DNA of 64,000 nucleotides from positions 4,120,501 through 4,184,500 of the forward strand of contig NZ_CP102772.1 of the NCBI RefSeq assembly GCF_026020075.1, read 5' to 3'. The notes below the pieces were generated by a model. That model was not told where the DNA came from and did not search any database. It was given only the letters and a program-made list of their open reading frames with translations. Positions within the stretch are counted from its first letter, which is position 1. Every line of letters starts with the position of its first letter. The position numbers and the translations under genes are program-made. This stretch comes from Bosea sp. NBC_00550 (GTDB lineage Bacteria; Pseudomonadota; Alphaproteobacteria; Rhizobiales; Beijerinckiaceae). This document shows positions 8,357 to 17,362 of the stretch, one piece after another.

Positions 8357-9226
8357 ATGTCCGCGACTGCAGAGAAGACGACGACACCCGCAAGGCTCGA
8401 AGCCCATGACGCGCCCTATCACATCGGGGCGGTGACTCTGCGCGTGCGCGATCTTGCGAAGCTCGTCGCCTATTATCGCGACGCGATCGGCTTGCGGCTG
8501 ATCCGGGAAGACAAGGACAGCGCGGAACTCGGCATCGGCGGGCAGGTGCTCACCCGGCTTCTCGCCGGCGCCAAGGAGCAAACCTCTGCGGCTGGCCTCT
8601 TTCATATCGCCATTCTGTTGCCGTCGCGGCGCGATCTCGCCAACTGGCTGGGGCACGCGGCGGAGGCGCGCATCCCGCTCGAGGGCGCTTCCGACCATCT
8701 CGTCAGCGAGGCACTCTACCTTTCCGATCCCGAGGGCAACGGCATCGAGATCTATCGCGACCGCAAGCGTGCCGAATGGCCGCGCAAGCCGGACGGCGCC
8801 ATCGCCATGGCGACCGAGCGGCTCGATCTCGACAAGCTGCTGGGCGAAGCCGAAAGCGGAGCCTATGCGGGCATGCCGGAGGGGACGGGCATGGGCCACA
8901 TCCATCTCCGCGTAGGCGATACCGCCGCGGCCGAGGCCTTCTATCAGGGTCTGCTCGGTTTTGATCTGATGGTGCACTATCCCGGCGCCAGCTTCCTCGC
9001 CAGCGGCGGCTATCACCACCATATCGCCGGCAATATCTGGGGCAGCCGCGCTGCACGGCCGCGTCAGCCGGGCGAGGCCGGTCTCGATCGCTTCGAGGTT
9101 GTGGCTAGGGACGAGGCCGATTTCGCCGCCATGCGCCAACGCATCCTCGCGGCGGGCGGCACGGAATCGGATGCGGCTCCGACGATCGCCGATCCCTGGG
9201 GCAACAGGGTGGTCCTGGTCCGCTGA
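8357..9226 (+). CDS. Two-domain VOC (glyoxalase/extradiol dioxygenase fold) protein
   Basis: The 289-residue product consists of two vicinal-oxygen-chelate modules: IGAVTLRVRDLAKLVAYYRDAIGL opens the first (about 22-45) and GHIHLRVGDTAAAEAFYQGLLGF the second (about 178-200). Putative metal ligands are the His of HIAIL and the Glu of IEIYRD in the first module, and the His of HIHLRV in the second, where a GGYHHHIAGNIWG segment follows. The layout is that of CatE/YfiE-like catechol-2,3-dioxygenase relatives, but the substrate is not predictable. A stronger ribosome binding site (AGAGGA, about 10 bp upstream) and the start of homology favour 8357 over 8249. Confidence 0.85.
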   Translation: MSATAEKTTTPARLEAHDAPYHIGAVTLRVRDLAKLVAYYRDAIGLRLIREDKDSAELGIGGQVLTRLLAGAKEQTSAAGLFHIAILLPSRRDLANWLGHAAEARIPLEGASDHLVSEALYLSDPEGNGIEIYRDRKRAEWPRKPDGAIAMATERLDLDKLLGEAESGAYAGMPEGTGMGHIHLRVGDTAAAEAFYQGLLGFDLMVHYPGASFLASGGYHHHIAGNIWGSRAARPRQPGEAGLDRFEVVARDEADFAAMRQRILAAGGTESDAAPTIADPWGNRVVLVR

Positions 9227-9232
9227 GGCGGC

Positions 9233-9685
9233 TCAGCGCGTCAGCAGATGGGAACGGCGGGTTCCGCCCGTATCGGGCCTGAAGCCTTTCGTTTCCCAGA
9301 AGGCGGCCGCGCGCGGATCGGCGGCCCGCAGCGAAAGGCGCGGCGCCAGCGCCAGCCCCTGCTGGATCAGCGCGGCTGCGAGGATGCGGCCGATGCCGGC
9401 GCCCCGGTGCAGCGGCCGGACATAGACATGCCTCACCCGGAGCAGGTCGGGCTCGGCATCGTAGGGATCGGGCGTGACGGCACCGATGCCGGCGAGCTCG
9501 CCCTCGTGAAAAGCGGCGAAGACGGCGAAACGATCGTCGCCGCCATCATATCGGCCAGCCAGCCACTCCTCGCGCAGCCCTTCGACGAAGCGATAGCTTT
9601 CCGCGCCGGCCTCGTGGCGCAGCGCTTCGAAATCGTCCGGCAGCTCTTCAGTCAGCCGGACGATCTGGACTGCCGTCGGATTCAC
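9233..9685 (-). CDS. GNAT family N-acetyltransferase
   Basis: The 150-residue product has the GNAT acetyl-CoA binding motif A in [20 protein letters not shown] (about residues 83-102) and motif B around [18 protein letters not shown]. It transfers an acetyl group from acetyl-CoA to an unknown amine. The GTG start overlaps the cysK stop (GTGA), so it is translationally coupled to cysteine synthase. That pairing hints at a substrate connected with cysteine, serine or a thiol, but this is only context. Confidence 0.85.
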   Translation of the reverse strand: MNPTAVQIVRLTEELPDDFEALRHEAGAESYRFVEGLREEWLAGRYDGGDDRFAVFAAFHEGELAGIGAVTPDPYDAEPDLLRVRHVYVRPLHRGAGIGRILAAALIQQGLALAPRLSLRAADPRAAAFWETKGFRPDTGGTRRSHLLTR

Positions 9686-10653
9686 AGACCTTCGAACAGG
9701 GCGCTGGAGATGTAGCGCTCGGCGAAGGAGGGAATGATCACGACGATGGTCTTGCCGGCATTCTCGGGCCGCGCGCCGACTTCGATCGCCGCGGCGACGG
9801 CAGCGCCCGACGAGATGCCAGCGGGAATGCCTTCGTTCTTGGCGAGCGCACGTGCCGTCTCGAAGGCGGTCTGGTTGCCGACGGTGACGACCTCGTCGAT
9901 CACGCTGCGATCGAGCACGCCCGGGACGAAGCCGGCGCCGATGCCCTGAATCTTGTGCGGGCCGGCCTGGCCGCCGGAGAGGACGGGTGAATCCTCCGGC
10001 TCGACCGCGACCATCTTCACGCCCGGCTTCTTCGCCTTGAGCACCTGGCCGACGCCGGTGATGGTGCCGCCGGTGCCGACGCCGGAGATGACGATGTCGA
10101 CCTGCCCGTCGGTGTCGTTCCAGATCTCTTCGGCCGTCGTCTTGCGGTGGATCTCCGGGTTGTGCGGGTTCTCGAACTGCTGCGGGATGATCGAGCCTGG
10201 GATCTCGTTCTTGAGTTCCTCGGCCTTGGCGACGGCGCCGCGCATGCCGCCGGGGCCGGGCGTCAGGACGAGTTCCGCGCCGAGCAAGGCGAGCATCTTG
10301 CGGCGCTCAAGCGACATCGTCTCGGGCATGACGAGGATCAGGCGGTAGCCGCGCGCCGCCGCGACGAAGGCGAGTGCGATGCCGGTATTGCCAGAGGTCG
10401 GCTCGATCAGCGTTCCGCCGGCTTTGAGCGCGCCGGAAGCCTCCAGCGCATCGATCATGTTGACGCCGATGCGGTCCTTCACGCTGGAGATCGGGTTGAA
10501 GAATTCGAGCTTTGCCAGGATCGTCGCCTTGACGCCGCGCTCGGCCGGCAGCCGGTTCAGCTTGACGAGCGGGGTGTCGCCGATCGTGTCGGTGATCGAG
10601 TTGTAGATGCGGCCGCGCCCGGGCGCTTTCGTCGACTTCTGTGCTTCAGCCAT
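9682..10653 (-). CDS. cysK: Cysteine synthase A (O-acetylserine sulfhydrylase)
   Basis: CysK makes L-cysteine from O-acetylserine and sulfide using pyridoxal phosphate. The 323-residue product shows Lys59 in NPISSVKDR as the PLP Schiff-base lysine, the substrate loop [11 protein letters not shown], the phosphate-binding [12 protein letters not shown] loop, and the C-terminal [11 protein letters not shown]. It has a 15-residue N-terminal extension before the usual start of homology ([16 protein letters not shown]). A strong GAGGAGG ribosome binding site precedes the ATG. It is followed by the overlapping acetyltransferase and preceded by an Rrf2 regulator 81 bp upstream on the same strand. Confidence 0.96.
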   Translation of the reverse strand: MAEAQKSTKAPGRGRIYNSITDTIGDTPLVKLNRLPAERGVKATILAKLEFFNPISSVKDRIGVNMIDALEASGALKAGGTLIEPTSGNTGIALAFVAAARGYRLILVMPETMSLERRKMLALLGAELVLTPGPGGMRGAVAKAEELKNEIPGSIIPQQFENPHNPEIHRKTTAEEIWNDTDGQVDIVISGVGTGGTITGVGQVLKAKKPGVKMVAVEPEDSPVLSGGQAGPHKIQGIGAGFVPGVLDRSVIDEVVTVGNQTAFETARALAKNEGIPAGISSGAAVAAAIEVGARPENAGKTIVVIIPSFAERYISSALFEGL

Positions 10654-10734
10654 GATGAATCCTCCTCGAGGGAATGTTGGGGGTGAAGCTAGGTCAATTC
10701 ACAGAGAGTGTCGATTAAAGAAATAAATTACATT
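10654..10734 (-). promoter_or_regulatory. AT-rich leader between the Rrf2 gene and cysK
   Basis: This 81-bp gap is far richer in A+T than its surroundings (on the minus strand, TATAGAATGTAATTTATTTC). It ends in a GAGGAGG ribosome binding site. The Rrf2-family gene immediately upstream suggests that it contains a promoter and operator for cysK, but no unambiguous -35/-10 pair or dyad could be fixed by eye. Confidence 0.4.
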
Positions 10735-11187
10735 CTATATCGTGAAATCAGCGCCCGGACCGGCTTTTCCGAAGACGGCCTTCGCCTGTGCCCGTCGGCA
10801 CAGCTCCTCGACAGTGACGTTGTCCAGCATCGTCAGAAAGGCGGTCGATGCGGCCTCGACCTCGGGTCCGACGACCTCGTCGACCAGCCGCGACTGGGGC
10901 AGCGGGCCGAGCCCGTCCTCGCCCGCCTCCTGCATCGCGGCGCGGGCAATGTCCCCCGCGGTGATCTTGCGGCGCTCGCGGGCCAGCTCATAGCCGCCGC
11001 GCGGGCCGCGCACCCCCTTCAGGATGCCGACGCGGACCAGCGTCTGCAAGAGCGTTTCGAGATGACGCGGCGGCAACGCATGCCGGGCCGCCAGCAGCTT
11101 CGCTGCGACCGGCTGGGGCCGGGCATGCAGCGCGATGTCGACCACGGCGGCGATGGCGAGCAGGCTGCGGCGGGACAGCAGCATCAT
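10735..11187 (-). CDS. Rrf2 family transcriptional regulator
   Basis: The 150-residue product has the Rrf2 winged-helix layout: [19 protein letters not shown], the recognition helix in [20 protein letters not shown], and the wing [24 protein letters not shown]. The three-cysteine cluster that holds the Fe-S centre in IscR, RsrR or NsrR is missing; only one Cys (in EELCRRA) is present. It therefore resembles the CymR class, which senses cysteine metabolism through CysK. The position directly before cysK supports a role in sulfur control (inference). The ATG overlaps the dut stop by four bases. Confidence 0.9.
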   Translation of the reverse strand: MMLLSRRSLLAIAAVVDIALHARPQPVAAKLLAARHALPPRHLETLLQTLVRVGILKGVRGPRGGYELARERRKITAGDIARAAMQEAGEDGLGPLPQSRLVDEVVGPEVEAASTAFLTMLDNVTVEELCRRAQAKAVFGKAGPGADFTI

Positions 11188-11657
11188 GGCCGCTTCTCCA
11201 TCCGAGCGTTGCCGGCAACCCCGGTCGAGCCGAAGCCGCCCGCGCCGCGCTCGGTTTGATCAAGCGCGGAAACCACGACCAGCGTTGCGCGAGTGACGGG
11301 CGCGATCACCATCTGGGCGATCCGGTCGCCGCGCGCGATCGCGAAGGGTTCCTGCCCGAGATTGATCAGCGGCACCTTGACCTCGCCGCGATAGTCGCTG
11401 TCGATGGTGCCGGGCGCGTTCAGCACGGTGACGCCGTGCTTCACCGCGAGACCTGAGCGCGGCCGCACCTGCGCCTCGAAGCCCTCGGGCAACTGCATGG
11501 CGAGGCCGGTCGGCACCAAGGCCCTCGCGCCGGGCGCGAGGGTGAGGGACTCGCCGATGGCGGCGCGCAGGTCGAGGCCGGCCGCGCCGGCGGTTTCATA
11601 GGCGGGCAGGGGCAGATCGGCGCCATGCGGAAGCCGTTGCAACGCGACCGTGACCAT
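11184..11657 (-). CDS. dut: dUTP diphosphatase
   Basis: Dut hydrolyses dUTP to dUMP, supplying thymidylate synthesis and keeping uracil out of DNA. The 157-residue product has all five trimeric dUTPase motifs: AGLDLRAA (1), [10 protein letters not shown] (2), [11 protein letters not shown] (3, with the catalytic Asp), RGDRIAQMV (4) and the C-terminal GAGGFGSTG (5), which closes over the active site. The gene lies 4 bp behind coaBC, the same coaBC-dut pairing seen in many Proteobacteria, and overlaps the regulator gene that follows. Confidence 0.97.
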   Translation of the reverse strand: MVTVALQRLPHGADLPLPAYETAGAAGLDLRAAIGESLTLAPGARALVPTGLAMQLPEGFEAQVRPRSGLAVKHGVTVLNAPGTIDSDYRGEVKVPLINLGQEPFAIARGDRIAQMVIAPVTRATLVVVSALDQTERGAGGFGSTGVAGNARMEKRP

Positions 11658-11661
11658 CGGC

Positions 11662-12939
11662 TCAGCCCGTCCGTCCGGCCGAGGCCAGCCCGGCGATATG
11701 GGCGATCAACCGGCTCGCGACCTCATCCTTCGGCAGGGTAGGCCAGGTCTCGACGCCCGTCGCCGTCACGAGATGGACGGTATTGGCGTCGCCGCCCATC
11801 ACCCCCGTGCCGCCGACATCATTGGCGACGATCAGGTCGCAGCCCTTCTTCTTCAGCTTGGCGGTGGCGTAGTCGATGACGTTCTGCGTCTCGGCGGCGA
11901 AGCCGACGACCAGCGGCGGGCGTCCGCTGCTGCGATGCGCGACGGTGGCGAGAATATCGGGATTCTCGACGAGGGCGAGCGGCGGAAGGGCCAGGCCGTC
12001 CTTCTTCATCTTCTCCGGCGCCTCGTCAGCCACGCGCCAGTCGGCGACGGCGGCGGCGAAGATCGCGATATCCGCCGGCAGCGCCGCCTCGACGGCGGCC
12101 AGCATCTGCCGCGCCGATTCGACATGGACGGTCTCGACGCCCGGGGGATCGGGCAGGTTCACCGGCCCGCTGACGAGCGTCACCCGCGCCCCGGCAGCGG
12201 CGGCGGCGGCAGCGATCGCGTGGCCCTGCTTCCCCGACGAGCGGTTGGCGATATAGCGGACGGGATCGATCGCCTCATGCGTCGGCCCCGAGGTGATCAG
12301 CACATGCCGGCCGGCCAGCGCGCCCGTCGCCGTGACCTCGCCGCCCGGCAGCCGGCCGAGAAAGCCGATGGCGCGCTGTGCAGCCGGCTTCTCGCCGGCC
12401 AGCGCCGCCTCGATCGCGGCCAGAAGTTCGGGCGGCTCGGCCATGCGGCCGGGCCCGCTCTCGCCACGTTCCGCCATGGCACCGCTATTGGGGCCGATGA
12501 CGAGGACGCCGTCCTTTTCGAGCTGCGCCATGTTCCGCCGCGTCGCCGGGTGCTGCCACATGCGCGGGTTCATCGCGGGCGCGATCAGGATGCGCTTGTC
12601 GGTGGCGAGCAGGGCGGTCGAGGCGAGATCGTCGGCGAGGCCGTTCGCCATCTTGGCGATCAGGTCGGCGGTGGCCGGCGCCACGACGATGAGATCGGTC
12701 GAGCGCGACAGCGCGATATGGCCGATATCGGCCTCGTCGGTCAGCGAGAACAGATCGGTGAAGCAGCGTTCGCCTGCCAGCGACGAGACGGTGAGCGGCG
12801 TGACGAACTGTTCGCCCGCCCTGGTCAGGATGCAGCGCGAGGCGATGCCGCGATCCTTCAGCCGGCGGATGACTTCGAGCACCTTGTAGGCGGCGATGCC
12901 GCCGCCGATGATCAGGAGAACGGAGCGGGAAGCGGACAA
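11662..12939 (-). CDS. coaBC: Bifunctional phosphopantothenoylcysteine decarboxylase / phosphopantothenate-cysteine ligase
   Basis: CoaBC performs two steps of coenzyme A synthesis: joining cysteine to phosphopantothenate and decarboxylating the product. In the 425-residue protein the N-terminal flavoprotein CoaC half (about 1-190) carries GGGIAAYK, the [18 protein letters not shown] segment and [15 protein letters not shown]. The CoaB half has [20 protein letters not shown], and [13 protein letters not shown] near residue 380. Length is typical. It consumes cysteine, so grouping with cysK and an Rrf2 regulator is metabolically sensible. It starts 93 bp after the Lrp-type regulator on the same strand. 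Confidence 0.96.
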   Translation of the reverse strand: MSASRSVLLIIGGGIAAYKVLEVIRRLKDRGIASRCILTRAGEQFVTPLTVSSLAGERCFTDLFSLTDEADIGHIALSRSTDLIVVAPATADLIAKMANGLADDLASTALLATDKRILIAPAMNPRMWQHPATRRNMAQLEKDGVLVIGPNSGAMAERGESGPGRMAEPPELLAAIEAALAGEKPAAQRAIGFLGRLPGGEVTATGALAGRHVLITSGPTHEAIDPVRYIANRSSGKQGHAIAAAAAAAGARVTLVSGPVNLPDPPGVETVHVESARQMLAAVEAALPADIAIFAAAVADWRVADEAPEKMKKDGLALPPLALVENPDILATVAHRSSGRPPLVVGFAAETQNVIDYATAKLKKKGCDLIVANDVGGTGVMGGDANTVHLVTATGVETWPTLPKDEVASRLIAHIAGLASAGRTG

Positions 12940-13032
12940 GGCGGCTCCTCGGACGAGGTCAGGCGTCGGACTGACCGCTTCCTAGCATCGACGGCGCGGC
13001 GCTGTCATGCGCCACGCAATCGTCCGTCGTCC

Positions 13033-13500
13033 TCAATCGCGCGGCAGGTCGGGTACCTTGTAGGCCGTCGTCGCCTTGATCCGCTCCATGGCGAAGCGCG
13101 AGGTGACGTTCTTGAGCGGGATCGTCTCGATCAGCTTCTTGTAGAACGAGTCGTAGGCGGCCATGTCGGCGACGACGACGCGCAGCATGTAGTCGACATC
13201 CCCGGCCATGCGGTAGAATTCCATCACCTCCGGCATCGCCGCGACCATCTGCGCGAACTTCTCCAGCCAGGGGCCGGAATGATCGGCCGTCTCGATCTGG
13301 ACGAAGACGGTGAGCCCGAGCCCGATCTTCTCCGGCGCCACCAGCGCGACGCGCTTCAGGATCACGCCGGCCTGCTCGAGCTTCTGGATCCGCTTCCAGC
13401 ACGGTGTCTGCGAGAGCCCGACACGGTCGGCCAGCTCGGCGATGGAAATATTCGCATCGGCCTGCAGGACAGTGAGAATCTTTCGGTCGATGGCGTCCAT
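13033..13500 (-). CDS. Lrp/AsnC family transcriptional regulator
   Basis: The 155-residue product has the N-terminal helix-turn-helix of the family (MDAIDRKILTVLQADANISI, then ELADRVGLSQTPCWKRIQKL) and the C-terminal ligand-binding RAM domain (about 70-145; VMEFYRMAGDVDYMLRVVVADM). Such proteins form octamers that sense amino acids. It is transcribed away from the SsuABC-like importer across a 159-bp AT-rich gap, suggesting that it controls the importer and itself. The RAM residues do not let me name the effector. Confidence 0.93.
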   Translation of the reverse strand: MDAIDRKILTVLQADANISIAELADRVGLSQTPCWKRIQKLEQAGVILKRVALVAPEKIGLGLTVFVQIETADHSGPWLEKFAQMVAAMPEVMEFYRMAGDVDYMLRVVVADMAAYDSFYKKLIETIPLKNVTSRFAMERIKATTAYKVPDLPRD

Positions 13501-13659
13501 TCTCTCAAGCTCGCTTTCGGAAGAAATTCATGCTCTGAAATCGGATCAAAATAGATGAATTATCTTTTTGATGCCGATCTATTGCATTCAGATAGAAAAT
13601 CCTTTTCTCAATCTGTCAATGGGGCTTCGTCGGCCCTGTCTGCGACAAGGATTTGAACG
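13501..13659. promoter_or_regulatory. Divergent AT-rich control region between the Lrp-type gene and the importer
   Basis: This is one of the few AT-rich stretches in the window (13525-13615). It holds short inverted repeats such as CTAT-N9-ATAG at 13579-13595, and TTCAT/ATGAA arms at 13527 and 13555. Both flanking genes start at its edges. It is a good candidate for Lrp-type binding and two promoters; exact hexamers are not assigned. Confidence 0.45.
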
Positions 13660-14685
13660 ATGGATCGCCGCCAGTTTCTCCTCGCCGGTGCTAGCTTCGC
13701 GGCAGCCGCGTCCCTTGCCGGTCCGGCCCATGCGCAGAGCGCCACCGCCCGCGTCGGCTACATCCCGATCGTCGGCACGGCGCCGTTCTTCGTCGCCAAT
13801 GGCGAGGGCTGGCTGAAGCAGGGCGGCCTCGACGTGGCGCTGACCGTCTTCGAATCCGGCCCGAACATGATCCAGGCGCTGGCTTCCGGCACGATCGACG
13901 TCTATGTCGCCGGCGTCGCCCCGCTTGCGGTCGCCCGCTCGCGCGGCGTCGACATCCGCGTCGTCGCCTCGACCGCGGTCGGCGAGAACGTCGTCGTCAG
14001 CGCGCCGTCGCTGACGAAATTCTTCACGGCAGGCACCAGCGCCGCTGCCGCCTTCAAGGCCTTCCGCGCCGCCAACGGCAAGGCCGCCCGCCTCGCGACC
14101 CAGCCGGCCGGCTCGGTGCCGAACACGACGCTGCAGTATTGGCTGTGGGAGGTCGCCAAGGTCGACAAGGCCGATGTCGAGATCGTGCCGATGGGCATCG
14201 ATGCGACGCAGCAGGCGATCCTGGCCAACGCCGTCGACGGCGGCAGCGTGCGCGAGCCGGCCCTGACGATCATCCAGACCCGCAATCCGCAGATCAAGCT
14301 GGTCGCCGGTGGCGAGGAGGTCTTCCCCGGCCAGCCCGGCACGGTCGTCGCCGTCTCCGGCGCCTTCGCCACCAAGAATCCGCAGGCGGTGCAGAACCTC
14401 GTCAACGGCCTGGTCAAGGCCGCCGCGCTGATCAAGGCGGATCCCTCCAAGGCGGCGCCCCATGTCGCGGCGGCGCTCGGTAAGGGCATCGTCGAGCCTG
14501 AGCTGATCCAGAAGGCACTGGTCTCGCCTGCGAGCCAGTTCGAGATCGACCCCCGCAAGATCATCGAGCCGTCGCGCGCCATGCAGGCCTACCAGGTCAA
14601 GCTCGGCTCGCTGGAGAAGGAACTACCGTTCGACGGGCTGTTCGAGACGCAGTATTACGAGCGCGCGATCAAATCGGGCGGCTGA
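13660..14685 (+). CDS. ABC transporter substrate-binding protein, SsuA/TauA/NMT1 type
   Basis: The 341-residue product begins with a twin-Arg-like leader (MDRRQFLLAGASFAAAASLA, cleavage after AHA near residue 25), consistent with Tat or Sec export to the periplasm. The mature part follows the sulfonate/taurine/thiamine-precursor binding fold: RVGYIPIVGTAPFFVANGEG, the G-x-D motif ASGTIDVYVAG, and a repeated PAGSVPN linker. It is the first gene of a three-gene importer. The ligand could be a sulfonate, an ester, a nitrile or a pyrimidine precursor; the sequence does not decide. An amino-acid-related ligand is suggested only by the neighbouring Lrp-type regulator. Confidence 0.85.
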   Translation: MDRRQFLLAGASFAAAASLAGPAHAQSATARVGYIPIVGTAPFFVANGEGWLKQGGLDVALTVFESGPNMIQALASGTIDVYVAGVAPLAVARSRGVDIRVVASTAVGENVVVSAPSLTKFFTAGTSAAAAFKAFRAANGKAARLATQPAGSVPNTTLQYWLWEVAKVDKADVEIVPMGIDATQQAILANAVDGGSVREPALTIIQTRNPQIKLVAGGEEVFPGQPGTVVAVSGAFATKNPQAVQNLVNGLVKAAALIKADPSKAAPHVAAALGKGIVEPELIQKALVSPASQFEIDPRKIIEPSRAMQAYQVKLGSLEKELPFDGLFETQYYERAIKSGG

Positions 14686-14689
14686 CATT

Positions 14690-15442
14690 GTGAGTAGTCT
14701 ACGGGCTCCGGCCCTTGCCCTTCTGGGCCTCGTCGCCTTCCTGCTGTTCTGGGAGGCGATGCCTTACTTCGGGCTGGTGAACCCGGCCTTCCTGCCGCCG
14801 CCGAGCGCGCTGCCGAAGGCCTTCATGCGCGAGGTTTCCTCCGGCGCCTGGCTCTCGGCCATACTGGGTTCGCTCTGGCACTATTTCGTCGGCCTCTTCG
14901 TCGGGGCAGGGCTGGGCACCGCACTCGGCGTGCTCATCGGCATGTCCCGCATCGCCGAGGAGGCGACGGCCTGGGTCGTGCGGGTGCTCAGACCGATTCC
15001 CGGCCTCGCCTGGGTGCCCTTCGCCATCATCTGGTTCGGCGTCACGCCGGGCGCGGCGGTCTTCATCATCGCCATCGGCGTGTTCTGGATCGTCTTCTTC
15101 GCCGCGCAGGGCGCGATCCGCGGCGTCGATCGCGATCTCGTCGAGGTCGCCGACGCCTTCGGCTTCCGCTCCCCCTGGCAGCGCCTGTTCAAGATCCTGC
15201 TGCCGGCGGCGATGCCCGGCATCCTCGTCGGCTTCCGCACCGCGCTCGGCCAGGCCTGGATGGCGGTGGTCGCGGCCGAGATCTTCGGCGTCGCCGGTGT
15301 CGGCCAGCGCATGATGCAGGCCTCGAGCCTGCTCGCGACCGATATCGTCGTCATCTACATGCTGACGATGGCGGCGCTCTACGGCCTGCTCGACACCGGC
15401 TTCGTCGCCTTCCAGAAATGGGTGCTGCGTTGGAAAGCGTGA
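14690..15442 (+). CDS. ABC transporter permease, SsuC/TauC type
   Basis: The 250-residue product is a six-helix inner-membrane permease. The EAA loop that docks the ATPase is seen as EVADAFGFRSPWQRLFKILLPAAMPGIL (about residues 145-172), the canonical form for nitrate/sulfonate/taurine importers. The first helix is ALALLGLVAFLLFWEAM. Translation starts at GTG 14690, 4 bp after the binding-protein stop. The gene ends inside the start region of the ATPase gene. Confidence 0.92.
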   Translation: MSSLRAPALALLGLVAFLLFWEAMPYFGLVNPAFLPPPSALPKAFMREVSSGAWLSAILGSLWHYFVGLFVGAGLGTALGVLIGMSRIAEEATAWVVRVLRPIPGLAWVPFAIIWFGVTPGAAVFIIAIGVFWIVFFAAQGAIRGVDRDLVEVADAFGFRSPWQRLFKILLPAAMPGILVGFRTALGQAWMAVVAAEIFGVAGVGQRMMQASSLLATDIVVIYMLTMAALYGLLDTGFVAFQKWVLRWKA

Positions 15443-16194
15443 TCGAGATCAAGGGCCTGTCCCTGACCTTCACCCGCGACGGCGAACAGACCGAGGTGCT
15501 TTGCAAGCTCGATCTCTCGGTCGGGCGCGGCGAGTTCCTCGCCATCGTCGGCCCCTCCGGCGTCGGCAAGTCGACGCTGCTGCGCGTCATCGCCGGCCTG
15601 GCGAAGCCGAGCGGCGGCGAGGTCGTCATCAACGCGAAGGACGAGACGCGCCGCCCGGTCGCGCTGGTCTTCCAGGATTCGCGCCTGCTGCCCTGGCGCA
15701 AGGTCGTCTCCAATGTCGGCTTCGGTCTGGAGGGGCGCACCTCGCGCGGGGAGCGCCTCGCGAAGGCGGGTGAGATGCTCGATCTCGTCGGCCTGAGCCC
15801 GCTCGCCCAGCGTTGGCCGCATCAGCTTTCGGGCGGGCAGCGCCAGCGCGTCTCGCTCGCCCGCGCACTCGCGGTCGAGCCGGAGATCCTGCTGATGGAC
15901 GAGCCGTTCTCGGCGCTGGACGCGCTGACCCGGGAGAACCTGCAGGACGAGCTCATCCGCGTCTGGCAGCGCACCGGCAAGACCGTGCTCTTCGTCACCC
16001 ATGACATCGACGAGGCCGCCTATCTCGCCGACCGGGTCGTGATCCTCTCGGGCGCGCCCGGCCAGATCATCGCCGAGCACCGCATCGATGCGGCCCGCCC
16101 CCGCAAGCGCGGCGCAGCGGCGGAAGCGGAGATCGTCCGGGCCGTCCGCCAGGGCCTCGGCGCCGACATCGTCGCGGACGGTGCCGCGATCTGA
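15418..16194 (+). CDS. ABC transporter ATP-binding protein, SsuB/TauB type
   Basis: The 258-residue product is the ATPase of the importer: Walker A GPSGVGKSTLL (about 44-54), Q-loop VFQDSRLLPWRKV, the latter a signature of the SsuB/TauB/NrtD group, ABC signature [15 protein letters not shown], Walker B ILLMDEPFSALDAL and switch His in VTHDIDEA. The ATG at 15418 lies 25 bp inside the permease gene. A GTG at 15439 that overlaps the permease stop (GTGA), preceded by GGAAAG, is an equally plausible start and would remove seven residues. Confidence 0.92.
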   Translation: MGAALESVIEIKGLSLTFTRDGEQTEVLCKLDLSVGRGEFLAIVGPSGVGKSTLLRVIAGLAKPSGGEVVINAKDETRRPVALVFQDSRLLPWRKVVSNVGFGLEGRTSRGERLAKAGEMLDLVGLSPLAQRWPHQLSGGQRQRVSLARALAVEPEILLMDEPFSALDALTRENLQDELIRVWQRTGKTVLFVTHDIDEAAYLADRVVILSGAPGQIIAEHRIDAARPRKRGAAAEAEIVRAVRQGLGADIVADGAAI

Positions 16195-16207
16195 GACGTG
16201 CCGCAGC

Positions 16208-16305
16208 CGTCATTCTCGGGCGGAGCGGAGCGTAGACCCGAGAATCTCTTGCAGGAAGGGGCGCCCTTCTGTCCTGAGATGCTCGGGTCGAGCCCGAGCA
16301 TGACG
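16208..16305. repeat. Dispersed palindromic element, class A
   Basis: The left arm TTCTCGGGCGGAGCGGAGCG with its partner ACCCGAGAATCTC, and the right hairpin ATGCTCGGGTCGAGCCCGAGCAT, are framed by CGTCAT and ATGACG. It lies between the converging ATPase and SDR genes, where it may also serve as a bidirectional terminator. Confidence 0.85.
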
Positions 16306-16325
16306 GCCAATGCGGGCTGCTGCCG

Positions 16326-17174
16326 TCAGCCCTCCGCCAGAAACACCTTGAACGCCTCGCCGTAATCCTTGTGCCAGCGCGAAAGCGGCGGGCGGTTCTC
16401 GATGATGTCGCCCATCGCCCAGGCCATCCGCTTCTCGTCGAGGGTGCGGTTTGTCTCGCCATCCGGGCAGAGGATGTAGAAGTCCCCGGCCTCGATCCGC
16501 TCCAGCATGAAGTCGACCGTCTGTTCGGGCGTCCAGGCGCCGTCGGGCTTCTCGACGCGTCCGCGCGCCGTGAGCGGGGTGAAGACGAAGCCGGGGATCA
16601 ACAGATGGGCACCGACCTTGCAGCCCTCCGTGCTGCGCAGCTCGTGCTGCAACGCCTCCGTGAAGGCCTTCACTCCCGCTTTCGAGACGTTATAGGCGGG
16701 ATTGCCGGGCGGGGTGGTGATGCCCTGCTTCGAACCGGTGTTGATGATCACAGCCGGTTCGCCATGGGCGATCATGCCGGGGCCGAAGATCTGCGTGCCA
16801 GCGACGATGCCGCCGAGATTGATGGCGAGCGTACGCTCCCAGTTCTCCAGCGGCCCGAAGATCGTGCTGCTCACCTGCATGCCGGCATTGTTCATCAGCA
16901 CATGCACCTTGCCGAAGCGGGCGATGACCTCGTCGTGCAGATGCGCGATCTCGTCCCGGCGGGAGACATCCGTCTGCAGGGCGAGGACGTTGTCGTCGCC
17001 GATCAGCGTCGCCAGCACCTGCCCGGCCGCCTTCAGCGCATCGGCGTCCCTGTCGGCGATCGCGACCTTCAGGCCCCGCTCGGCGAAGGCGCGGGCAGCG
17101 GCGAAGCCGATCCCGGAGGCGCCGCCGGTGATGACGGCGACATGCGAGGCGGCGAGAGCGGGATGGCTGGTCAT
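16326..17174 (-). CDS. Short-chain dehydrogenase/reductase (SDR)
   Basis: The 282-residue product has the classical SDR fold: cofactor motif TGGASGIGFAAA (about 16-27), NNAG, and the catalytic Tyr/Lys in YNVSKAGVKAF. The residue at the usual catalytic Ser position is in INTGSKQG. An extended C terminus (about 40 residues with DGETNRTLDEKRMAWAMGDI) goes beyond the minimal fold. It is an NAD(P)-linked oxidoreductase of unknown substrate. The start at 17174 (MTSHPALA) was preferred to 17201 because homology begins soon after it. It stands alone between the importer and the divergent dsbD-like gene. Confidence 0.85.
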   Translation of the reverse strand: MTSHPALAASHVAVITGGASGIGFAAARAFAERGLKVAIADRDADALKAAGQVLATLIGDDNVLALQTDVSRRDEIAHLHDEVIARFGKVHVLMNNAGMQVSSTIFGPLENWERTLAINLGGIVAGTQIFGPGMIAHGEPAVIINTGSKQGITTPPGNPAYNVSKAGVKAFTEALQHELRSTEGCKVGAHLLIPGFVFTPLTARGRVEKPDGAWTPEQTVDFMLERIEAGDFYILCPDGETNRTLDEKRMAWAMGDIIENRPPLSRWHKDYGEAFKVFLAEG

Positions 17175-17362
17175 GGGCTTCACGTTTCGCGATTCGGACA
17201 AGGGAGCGCGGAGCTAAGGCACAGGGCGCGGCGACATCATGGCGCGCTGACGCAGGCTCGCGGTGCGGGCAGGGTCCCGAAGCTGCCTCACTGCCTTGTC
17301 ATTGGCATGACGCCGCCGTTTGCGGCAGGGATACGGATATTTTGAAGGATCGCCACAGGATC

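Noticed and set aside
11650..13554. Open frame of 634 codons on the plus strand over coaBC and the Lrp-type gene
   Set aside because: It is an antisense shadow: the opposite strand encodes two proteins with full family motifs, and the shadow is Arg/Gly/Asp-rich with no recognisable domain. High GC makes such frames common.
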